A stretch of 11,997 nt of DNA from DAIDJM01 sp964250215 (GTDB lineage Bacteria; Pseudomonadota; Alphaproteobacteria; Acetobacterales; Acetobacteraceae). The stretch covers positions 1 through 11,997 of the forward strand of contig CAXUEX010000083.1 of NCBI GenBank assembly GCA_964250215.1, given 5' to 3'. The translations under genes and the position numbers were made by a program. Positions within the stretch are counted from its first letter, which is position 1, and each line of letters begins with the position of its first letter. This document shows positions 5,727 to 11,997 of the stretch, one piece after another. The notes under the pieces were generated by a model. That model ran no database searches. It was given only the letters and a program-made list of their open reading frames with translations, and was not told where the DNA came from.

Positions 5727-6920
5727 ATGGCAGACAGTCAGCCGCACGAGCGGCCGGAACACGACGAGGCAGCCGAGCCGGGCGAGCCGGAAGACCGGAA
5801 GCAAACCGCCTCGGCGGAAGCCGGCAAGGCGAGCGAGGATCGGCAGAAGCGCGAGGCCGAGGATCGGCGGGAGCAATCGCGCCGCACGGCGCGGCCTTGG
5901 GTAAGGCTGGGCATGGTGGCGGTGCTGGCGGTGCTGATCGGCGGCGGCATCTGGTACTGGCTGGCAACCAAGGACCTGGAGACCACCGATGACGCCTATA
6001 CCGACGGGCGGGCAATCGCGATCTCCTCGCACGTCACCGGCACCGTGTTCAGCCTGGACGTAAACGACAATCAGTTCGTGCACGCCGGCGACCCGCTGAT
6101 CCATATCGACCCGCGCGACTACCAGGCGGCGCTACTGCAGGCGCAGGGTCAGCTTGCAGCCGCAGAAGGGCAGTTGGCGGCGCAGCAGCATGCCTTCGAA
6201 ATCGGCCGCGTGAATTTCCCGGCGCGGCTGCAGCAGGCGCAGGCGCAACTCAAGGACGCGCAGGCCAATCTGTTCAAGGCGCAGACCGACTATCGGCGGC
6301 AGCAGAGTCTGCCGCGGGGTGCCACGACCGGGCAGCAGATCGACTACGCGACCGCGGCGCTGCGCTCGGCCGAGGCGCAGGTGGCCTCATCGCAGGCCGC
6401 CGTGCTGCAAGCCACACCGGTGCAGCCGAACATCCAGCAGATCGGGTCGCAGGTGCGGCAGATTTCCGGCACGCTGGACCAGGCGCGCGGGGCGGTGCGG
6501 CAGGCGGAGCTGAACCTGTATTGGTGCGTAATCCGGTCGCCGCAGGATGGCTGGATCACGAAGCGCAACGTCGAACAAGGCAATTACGTGCAGCAGGGCA
6601 TGCAAGTGTTCAACATCGTCTCCCCGGACGTGTGGATCACCGGCAATTTCAAGGAAACCCAGCTTGCCCGCATGCGGCCCGGCCAGCACGTGAAGATTTC
6701 GGTGGATGCATATCCGAATTTGAAGCTGGAGGGGCATGTCGATTCCTTGCAGCTCGGCTCCGGATCGAAGTTCACGGCGTTTCCGCCGGAGAACGCCACC
6801 GGCAATTTCGTGAAAATCGTGCAGCGCGTGCCGGTGAAGATCGTGATCGATAGCGGGCTGGATCCGAATCTGCCGCTGCCGCTGGGCGTGTCCGTGGAAC
6901 CCACGGTGCAACTGAAGTGA
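5727..6920 (+). CDS. emrA: EmrA/HlyD-family efflux membrane-fusion protein
   Basis: 397 residues. It is the periplasmic adaptor that couples the inner-membrane MFS pump to an outer-membrane channel. Order: a long, highly charged cytoplasmic N-terminus (1-59, rich in Glu/Asp/Arg/Lys), one membrane anchor (about 61-80, GMVAVLAVLIGGGIWYW), then TDDAYTDGRAIAISSHVTG starting the barrel-sandwich (lipoyl-like) domain. A Gln/Ala-rich alpha-helical hairpin (about 134-285) follows, then the second half of the lipoyl domain (CVIRSPQDGWITKRNVEQGN), and finally the beta-barrel with NFKETQLARMRPGQ, a hallmark of EmrA-type adaptors. GGAGG at 5717-5721 lies 5 nt before ATG. The stop overlaps the start of the transporter gene (GTGA). 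The charged 59-residue N-terminus is longer than in E. coli EmrA. The substrate cannot be read from the sequence. Confidence 0.92.
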   Translation: MADSQPHERPEHDEAAEPGEPEDRKQTASAEAGKASEDRQKREAEDRREQSRRTARPWVRLGMVAVLAVLIGGGIWYWLATKDLETTDDAYTDGRAIAISSHVTGTVFSLDVNDNQFVHAGDPLIHIDPRDYQAALLQAQGQLAAAEGQLAAQQHAFEIGRVNFPARLQQAQAQLKDAQANLFKAQTDYRRQQSLPRGATTGQQIDYATAALRSAEAQVASSQAAVLQATPVQPNIQQIGSQVRQISGTLDQARGAVRQAELNLYWCVIRSPQDGWITKRNVEQGNYVQQGMQVFNIVSPDVWITGNFKETQLARMRPGQHVKISVDAYPNLKLEGHVDSLQLGSGSKFTAFPPENATGNFVKIVQRVPVKIVIDSGLDPNLPLPLGVSVEPTVQLK

Positions 6921-8494
6921 GCGGCTCGGCGGGTGCCGGGTGGAAGCCGAAGGCAAACCCCTGGCTGATCGCCGTGGTGGTGACGGTGGCGGCGTTCATG
7001 GAGGTGCTCGACACCACCATCGTGAACGTGTCGCTGCCGCATATCGCCGGCAGTCTATCTTCCTCGTACGACGACGCGACCTGGGCGCTCACCAGCTACC
7101 TGGTCGCCAACGGCATCGTGCTGACGATCAGCGGCTGGCTCTCCGACGTGTTCGGCCGCAAGCGGTATTTCATGATCTGCATCGGCATGTTTACGGTGTG
7201 CTCGTTGCTGTGCGGCCTCAGCAGCAGCCTGCCGGAGCTGATCGTGTTCCGGCTGATGCAAGGATTTTTCGGCGGCGGCCTGCAGCCGAACCAGCAATCC
7301 ATCATTCTCGACACGTTCGAGCCTTCGCAGCGCGGCAAGGCGATGGCCGTGGTGGCGGTGGCGACGATCGTGGCACCGATCCTGGGGCCGACGCTCGGCG
7401 GCTACATCACCGACAATTTCAGTTGGCGCTGGGTCTTTTTCATCAACATCCCGGTGGGCATGCTGGGCCTGTTTGGCGTGGGCACGCTGGTGGAAGATCC
7501 GCCCTGGGTCCGCGAACGCCGCAGCCAGGGCATCGACTATATCGGCATCGCGCTGATCACGCTCGGCCTCGGCTGCCTCCAGGTGGCGCTAGACCGCGGC
7601 GAGGACGAGGACTGGCTGGGCTCGCCGTTCATCCGCGTGATGTTTCTGTTCGCCGTGCTCGGCATTCTCGGCGCGATCGGCTGGCTGCTCACCGCACGCC
7701 GACCGGTGCTCAGCCTGCGGCCGCTGGCCGACCGGAACTTCGCCGTAGGTGTGACCATGATCGGCGGCATGGCATTCATTCTATATTCCAGCGCCGTCAT
7801 CATCCCGCAATTCGCCCAGCAGGTGGTGGGCTACACGGCAACCCTCGCCGGGCTGATCCTGTCGCCCGGGGGTGCTGTGGTGATCCTGCTGATCCCGATC
7901 GTCACGCGCCTGCTCGGCATCATGCCGACCCGCTACCTGATCACGGTCGGCTTCACAGTGATGGGGTTCTCGCTGGTCTATTCCAGCCGCATCACGCCGA
8001 ACATGGATTTCCTGCATCTGGCGCTGCTGCGCGCCGCGCAGACCGCGGGGCTGGCCTTCATGTTCGTGCCGATTTCCACCATCGCCTATTCCAGCCTGTC
8101 GCGCGAGCTGAACGGCGATGCGGCGGCGCTCTACACGATGTTCCGCAACGTGTTCGGCTCGATCGGAATTTCCACCTCGACCGCGCTGGTGACGCAGCAG
8201 ACACAGACGCGGTCGGCCTATCTCTCGCAGTGGATGACGCCGCTCAATCCATCGTACCAGGCGCTGCAGCAGCAAACGCAGCAGGCGCTGTTCAACATGG
8301 GCCACCCGGCGGCGACCACGGCGCAGATCGCGACGGGGCGGATTTATCAGACATTCCTGCAGCAGGCTTCTGTGCTGGCCTATGCCAACGTGTTTCAGAT
8401 TTGTGCGTTCGGTGCGTTCGCGCTGGTGCCGCTGACGTTCCTGTTCTCGAACTACAAGCCGAGCAAGGGCGCACCGGCCGCGGCGGCGCATTGA
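6917..8494 (+). CDS. emrB: EmrB-type DHA2 multidrug MFS transporter
   Basis: 525 residues, a proton-driven drug exporter of the inner membrane with the 14-helix layout of the DHA2 family. Motifs: LDTTIVNVSLPHIAG (31-45, motif D1 in TM1), GWLSDVFGRKR (73-83, motif A between TM2 and TM3), FRLMQGFFGGG (111-121, motif B), APILGPTLGGYI (153-164, the antiporter motif C), then SWRWVFFINIPVG (169-181). It starts with a GTG that shares GTGA with the emrA stop, so translation is coupled and both proteins should be made together. The C-terminal periplasmic loop between the last two helices is Gln-rich (about 445-460), as is usual for EmrB. No TolC-like gene follows, so the outer-membrane partner must come from elsewhere. 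Confidence 0.94.
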   Translation: MSGSAGAGWKPKANPWLIAVVVTVAAFMEVLDTTIVNVSLPHIAGSLSSSYDDATWALTSYLVANGIVLTISGWLSDVFGRKRYFMICIGMFTVCSLLCGLSSSLPELIVFRLMQGFFGGGLQPNQQSIILDTFEPSQRGKAMAVVAVATIVAPILGPTLGGYITDNFSWRWVFFINIPVGMLGLFGVGTLVEDPPWVRERRSQGIDYIGIALITLGLGCLQVALDRGEDEDWLGSPFIRVMFLFAVLGILGAIGWLLTARRPVLSLRPLADRNFAVGVTMIGGMAFILYSSAVIIPQFAQQVVGYTATLAGLILSPGGAVVILLIPIVTRLLGIMPTRYLITVGFTVMGFSLVYSSRITPNMDFLHLALLRAAQTAGLAFMFVPISTIAYSSLSRELNGDAAALYTMFRNVFGSIGISTSTALVTQQTQTRSAYLSQWMTPLNPSYQALQQQTQQALFNMGHPAATTAQIATGRIYQTFLQQASVLAYANVFQICAFGAFALVPLTFLFSNYKPSKGAPAAAAH

Positions 8495-8535
8495 TCCTGA
8501 TGCGGCATGCGGCTTGGGCGCCTTCGTTGCGCATG

Positions 8536-8566
8536 GGCACCTTGGAAAGCCCCGAGCTACGGTGCC
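8536..8566 (+). terminator. Weak hairpin after the emrB gene
   Basis: GGCACC (8536-8541) pairs with GGTGCC (8561-8566) across a 19-nt loop, 41 bases after the stop. The downstream sequence is A-rich (ACAAAAAG), not T-rich, so this would terminate poorly on the plus strand. It is the best candidate in the 191-bp gap before the next gene, and the efflux transcript may read through. Confidence 0.25.
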
Positions 8567-8685
8567 TGTCACAAAAAGCGAAGGTTCGACCCCGCGCCGT
8601 CACATTCCCGGCACAAACTTACCGCAATGCGATGCGTTGATGCCGCCCGGGGTCGCCCCCGCACCGGAAGAAAGGAACCCGGAAC

Positions 8686-9693
8686 ATGTCTCGCCTGCCC
8701 CAAGCGCGCCTATTGCGCCCGGCCTTGCTGGCCGCTGCCGCAACCCTCGCCCTCACCGCCGCCCTGCCGGTGGCGCCGGCGCAGGCGCAGGAATACGCCG
8801 ATGTCACGGCCACCACAGCGCCGCCGCCGCTGGTGGCCTACGATCAGCCGCCGCTCCCCGGTCCCGGCTATCTTTGGACGCCCGGCTACTGGGGCTGGGG
8901 TTCCTATGGCTACTACTGGATACCCGGCACCTGGGTGCTGCCACCGCAGGCGGGTTTCCTGTGGACACCGCCCTGGTGGGGTTTCGTCGGCGGCCGTTAT
9001 CTGTTCCATGGCGGCTACTGGGGCCCGACGATCGGCTTCTATGGCGGCATCAATTACGGGTTTGGTTATTTCGGCGCCGGCTTCGTCGGCGGCTACTGGG
9101 CCGGTGGCCACTTGTTCTACAACTCCGCCTATAACCATTTTGGCGGCGTTCACATAACAAACGTCTACACGCGCAACGTTACGAACATTACCGTGAACCG
9201 CGTGAGCTTCAACGGTCCGGGCGGCATTCAGCGCAGTGCCACGCCGCAGGAATTGGCTGCCGAACGCGGGCCGCGCGTCCCGCCCACCGCCGTGCAGACG
9301 CAACACATTTCGATGGCGCGCAACGATACGCAGTTGCGGGCGAGCGTCAATCACGGCCAGCCGCCGATCAAGGCAACCGCGCGCCCGACCGAGTTCCGGC
9401 CGCAAGCGGCGACGGGAGCGCACGCGGGACCGATGCAGCCACATGCCGCGGAACCGCCGCATACGGGCCTGGCGCCACGCCCGCCAAGCTACGGGCCAAG
9501 GCCGGCGGAACCCTACGGCGCGGCGCATCCGGGACCGTCTGGAATGGGCAGGGCGCCCGTGCCATACGGTAGGCTGCCCGGGGCGGCCCCGCTAGGTGGC
9601 CCCATGCACGGACCTGGCGCTCCGCATGGACCGGGCGGGCCCGTCCATCCGCCGGAGCCGCATCCCGCGCCGCATGAGGGCGGTCCACGCTGA
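8686..9693 (+). CDS. Secreted YXWGXW-repeat protein with Pro/His/Gly-rich tail
   Basis: 335 residues. A signal peptide (1-35, ending APAQAQ) precedes a remarkably aromatic domain (about 60-150) built from short Tyr/Trp/Gly/Pro units: GYLWTPGYWGWGSYGYYWIP, GTWVLPPQAGFLWTPPWWGF, then Gly/Tyr/Phe-rich segments such as GFYGGINYGFGYFGAGF. This is the YXWGXW repeat type. A conserved following region (about 185-240) contains PQELAAERGPRVPPTAVQTQ and ASVNHGQPPIKAT, which I recall from alphaproteobacterial relatives. The tail (240-335) is low-complexity Pro/Gly/His/Ala. Family function is not established; an envelope or surface location is inferred from the signal peptide. AAAGGAA at 8671-8677 serves as the ribosome site, 8-9 nt before ATG. 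The gene appears to stand alone. Confidence 0.88.
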   Translation: MSRLPQARLLRPALLAAAATLALTAALPVAPAQAQEYADVTATTAPPPLVAYDQPPLPGPGYLWTPGYWGWGSYGYYWIPGTWVLPPQAGFLWTPPWWGFVGGRYLFHGGYWGPTIGFYGGINYGFGYFGAGFVGGYWAGGHLFYNSAYNHFGGVHITNVYTRNVTNITVNRVSFNGPGGIQRSATPQELAAERGPRVPPTAVQTQHISMARNDTQLRASVNHGQPPIKATARPTEFRPQAATGAHAGPMQPHAAEPPHTGLAPRPPSYGPRPAEPYGAAHPGPSGMGRAPVPYGRLPGAAPLGGPMHGPGAPHGPGGPVHPPEPHPAPHEGGPR

Positions 9694-9704
9694 AGACAGG
9701 CCCT

Positions 9705-9738
9705 ACGTCAGGCCGGATTACTGGAACCGGCCTGACGT
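9705..9738 (+). terminator. Perfect 12-bp hairpin after the YXWGXW gene
   Basis: ACGTCAGGCCGG (9705-9716) pairs exactly with CCGGCCTGACGT (9727-9738) over a 10-nt loop, 11 bases after the stop. As at 1265-1298, the stem is 12 bp, the loop 10 nt, and no T-run follows. It most likely ends the YXWGXW transcript and separates it from the dehydrogenase operon. Confidence 0.72.
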
Positions 9739-9844
9739 CGGCTTGACCCGCTCCCCACGGACCCGTTCGGCAGCTTCCAGCGGCGGGGCTGGCAGTCGCC
9801 CCGCTTCCGGAAGATAACGCCGTTCCGTCAAATCGTGGGAGCCG

Positions 9845-11272
9845 ATGATGGACCAGATGCCCCGCCCGCAAACCGACATGCACGCGCTGCTGAAACATCA
9901 GCGTGCGGCCTTCCTCTCGGAACCAACGCCCACGCTGGAACAGCGCCGCGAAAGCCTGCGCCGCATCGAGGCGATGCTGAAATCCGGCCAGCGCCGGCTC
10001 GCCGACGCGCTCGCCGCCGATTTCGGCAACCGCTCGCGCGCCGAAACCGTGCTTTCGGAAATCATGCCCACGATCGCGGCCTCGGCGCATGCGCGCGCCA
10101 AGCTGGCCGGCTGGATGCGGCCGCGAAGCCGCGCGGTGGGCATGAACTTCAAGCCGGCGACGAACTGGGTGGAATACGGGCCAGTCGGCGTGGTGGGCGT
10201 CGTGGCACCCTGGAATTATCCGATTTTCCTCACCGTGGGGCCGCTCATCGATATCCTGGCGGCGGGCAATCGCTGCATGATCAAGCCCTCCGAACTCACG
10301 CCGGTCACGTCCGCGCTGCTGGCCGACCTGCTCGGCGAAAACTTCGCGCCGGAACAGGTGGCCGTGGTGCAGGGCGATGTGGTCGTCGGCCGCGAATTCT
10401 GCGCGCTGCCGTTCGATCATTTGCTGTTCACCGGATCGACGAATGTGGGTCGCGAGGTAATGCGCGCCGCGGCCGAGAACCTGGTGCCGGTAACGTTGGA
10501 ACTGGGTGGCAAATCACCGGTGATCGTGGCTGAGGATTATCCGGTGGCGCAGGCCGCACGGCGTGTGGCGGTGGGCAAGTTCTTCAACGCCGGCCAGACC
10601 TGCACCGCGCCCGATTACGTGCTGGCGCCCGCGGCACAGGCGGAAAACTTCGCCGAGCGCGTGCTGTTCGAGGCCGAAGCGATGTTTCCGCAGCTTGCCG
10701 GCAACGCCGACTACACCGCAATCGTTTCTGACCGGCACCATGCACGGCTTGCCGAACTTGTGGCAGAAGCCGAACAGGCTGGCGCACGCGTGCTGCGCCA
10801 CAAGTCGCCCGTCGGGGGCAATTTGCGGCATTTCCCGCCCACGGTGGTGCTGGATCCGCCGCCGGATGGGCGCCTGATGCGTGACGAGATTTTCGGCCCC
10901 GTGCTGCCGGTGCTGCGCAGCGGGTCGGTGGATGAAGCGATCGCTTTCGTGAAGGCCCGCCCGCGCCCGCTGGCGCTGTATCTGTTCACGAAGAATCGTG
11001 ACACCGAGAGAAAGATTCTAGACCGGACCATTTCCGGGGGCGTTACCGTGAACGGCACGCTGGCACATACCGGACAGGAGGATCTGCCGTTCGGCGGCAC
11101 CGGGCCTTCGGGCATGGGCGCGTATCACGGGCATGAGGGGTTCCTGCGATTTTCGCATGCGCGCGGCATCCACAAGCCCGGGTTTCTATTCGGCCTGGAG
11201 TTTCTGCGTCCGCCGCACGGGCGGCGCACGCAGATGGTGCTCAAGGCCCTGGCCGGCGCCGATCTGAAGTGA
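9845..11272 (+). CDS. CalB-type (coniferyl) aldehyde dehydrogenase
   Basis: 475 residues, an NAD(P)-dependent aldehyde dehydrogenase that oxidises aldehydes to carboxylic acids in the cytoplasm. Catalytic features are APWNYP with Asn124, Lys147 in the cofactor site (MIKPSE), FTGST (195-199), Glu219 in LELGGKSP, the nucleophile Cys253 in NAGQTCTAPDYVL, and EIFGPVLPV (348-356). The QTCTAPDYV form and the short length (no N-terminal extension) fit the class-3-like branch that includes coniferyl aldehyde dehydrogenase CalB and fatty aldehyde enzymes. Actual substrate is unproven. GGGAG at 9837-9841 is 3 nt from ATG 9845 and 6 nt from the adjacent ATG 9848, so the latter may be the real start. The leader holds a GC hairpin (GCGGGGC 9783-9789 with GCCCCGC 9798-9804). 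The stop overlaps the next start as GTGA. Confidence 0.9.
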   Translation: MMDQMPRPQTDMHALLKHQRAAFLSEPTPTLEQRRESLRRIEAMLKSGQRRLADALAADFGNRSRAETVLSEIMPTIAASAHARAKLAGWMRPRSRAVGMNFKPATNWVEYGPVGVVGVVAPWNYPIFLTVGPLIDILAAGNRCMIKPSELTPVTSALLADLLGENFAPEQVAVVQGDVVVGREFCALPFDHLLFTGSTNVGREVMRAAAENLVPVTLELGGKSPVIVAEDYPVAQAARRVAVGKFFNAGQTCTAPDYVLAPAAQAENFAERVLFEAEAMFPQLAGNADYTAIVSDRHHARLAELVAEAEQAGARVLRHKSPVGGNLRHFPPTVVLDPPPDGRLMRDEIFGPVLPVLRSGSVDEAIAFVKARPRPLALYLFTKNRDTERKILDRTISGGVTVNGTLAHTGQEDLPFGGTGPSGMGAYHGHEGFLRFSHARGIHKPGFLFGLEFLRPPHGRRTQMVLKALAGADLK

Positions 11273-11997
11273 GTTCGCCGGTGGGCGGCGGTCGCGATGC
11301 CGGGCTCGTTCGCGGCATCGGCGTGCTGCCGTTCGGGGCGGCGATCGTGAACGGGGTAGTGGGCGCCGGCATCTTTTCGCTGCCGGGGGCGATCGCGGCT
11401 GCGGCTGGCGGCCTGGCGCCTTGGGCCTATGTGGCGTGCGCCACCGTTATGGCGGGCGTGGTGGCCTGCTTCGCCGAAGCCGGCAGCCGTATGCCCTCCA
11501 GTGGTGGCGCCGCGGCCTATGTGGGTTCCGCGTTCGGGCCGGGCGCCGGGTTCGTCGCCGGGCTGCTCACCTGGCTCAGCGCCGTGCTCTCGGCCGGCGG
11601 CATCTCGGCAGCGCTGGCCGGATCGGTGGGTGCGCTGCTGCCGCCGCTCGCGGGGCGTGCGGGCGAAACAGGCACGATCCTGCTGGCGCTCGGCGCACTC
11701 ACCGCCGTGCACCTGCGTGGCGCGCGGGGTGCGGCAAGGCTCGTCGCGGCCGGAACGATGGCGAAACTGCTGCCGCTGCTGCTGTTCGTGGCCGCAGGAA
11801 TATGGCTGCGTGGCGCGGGCAACGCGGCCACCGGTGTGCACGCCGCGCATGGCGGTTTCGGTCGCGCGCTGATCCTGGCGCTGTTCGCGTTCAACGGCAT
11901 GGAAACGCCGATCGCCGCGAGCGGCGAAGTGGCGCACCCCAGCCGCAACGTGCCGCTGGCGCTGTGCGGCGCCATGCTCTTCGTGCTCGCGTTGTAT
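11269..11997 (+). CDS. APC-family amino acid/amine permease, 5' part only
   Basis: 243 residues are present from a GTG start; the gene continues beyond the right edge. Inner-membrane transporter of the amino acid-polyamine-organocation superfamily. TM1 carries the unwound substrate-binding motif GVVGAGIFSLPG (29-40). FAEAGSRMPSSGGAAAYV (68-85) is the conserved TM2 and following loop, and FAFNGMETPIAASGE (207-221) with PSRNVPLAL (224-232) is the typical TM6 segment and the E...P.R..P loop after it. About six and a half of an expected 12 membrane spans are seen. Its GTG overlaps the dehydrogenase stop (GTGA), so the two are translationally coupled. Substrate is not readable; an amino acid or amine is the family expectation. 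Confidence 0.88.
   Translation, partial: MSSPVGGGRDAGLVRGIGVLPFGAAIVNGVVGAGIFSLPGAIAAAAGGLAPWAYVACATVMAGVVACFAEAGSRMPSSGGAAAYVGSAFGPGAGFVAGLLTWLSAVLSAGGISAALAGSVGALLPPLAGRAGETGTILLALGALTAVHLRGARGAARLVAAGTMAKLLPLLLFVAAGIWLRGAGNAATGVHAAHGGFGRALILALFAFNGMETPIAASGEVAHPSRNVPLALCGAMLFVLALY

Noticed and set aside
8579..8600. GGTTCGACCCC resembling a tRNA T-arm
   Set aside because: The flanking bases cannot form the five-pair T-stem, and no acceptor, D or anticodon arms are found upstream.
6940..8640. 566-codon plus-strand ORF overlapping the emrB gene
   Set aside because: It is a frame-shifted shadow of the MFS transporter. It is rich in Arg/His/Ala with no membrane spans, whereas the other frame carries all DHA2 motifs.
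9368..10420. 350-codon minus-strand ORF across the YXWGXW tail and the dehydrogenase start
   Set aside because: It spans a hairpin and two well supported genes on the opposite strand and shows no recognisable domain.

Overview
The window is GC-rich, densely coded chromosomal DNA, most likely from an alphaproteobacterium. GlgC and GlgA both resemble the Agrobacterium-type enzymes closely, and the YXWGXW-repeat and DUF3667 proteins are of kinds common in Acetobacteraceae and Rhizobiales. Acetobacteraceae is my best guess, by inference only. I see no rRNA, tRNA, insertion sequence, prophage or CRISPR array.

Layout. Bases 1-278 hold no confident gene and act as the leader of the first gene. 279-1244 carries two tandem paralogous small secreted proteins of a family I do not recognise, closed by a perfect 12-bp hairpin. 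1309-2238 encodes a DUF3667 zinc-ribbon membrane protein, and 2317-2457 a 46-residue entericidin-like lipoprotein. Reading the other way are a 64-residue single-span membrane protein (2717-2523) and the glycogen synthesis pair glgC-glgA (5559-2813). A 167-bp divergent region (5560-5726) holds a candidate promoter and a perfect palindrome that looks like a TetR-type operator. It precedes a plus-strand drug-efflux pair, an EmrA-like adaptor and an EmrB-like 14-helix MFS transporter. Next come a secreted YXWGXW-repeat protein with a Pro/His/Gly-rich tail (8686-9693), another 12-bp hairpin, a CalB-type (coniferyl) aldehyde dehydrogenase (9845-11272), and the start of an APC-family amino acid/amine permease that runs off the right edge (11269 onward).

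How the genes work together. GlgC makes ADP-glucose and GlgA polymerises it into glycogen. The EmrA/EmrB pair should form an inner-membrane plus periplasmic efflux assembly that needs an outer-membrane channel not encoded here. The dehydrogenase and permease are translationally coupled and may import and oxidise one class of amino compound or aldehyde. All three within-operon junctions (glgC/glgA, emrA/emrB, ALDH/APC) can be read as 4-nt overlaps of the form NTGA.

Most of the window is ordinary metabolism and transport. The least explained items are the tandem secreted paralogs, the missing standard start codon of glgA, the efflux operator without a local regulator, and the ALDH-permease coupling. 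I found nothing that amounts to a new defence or mobile system.
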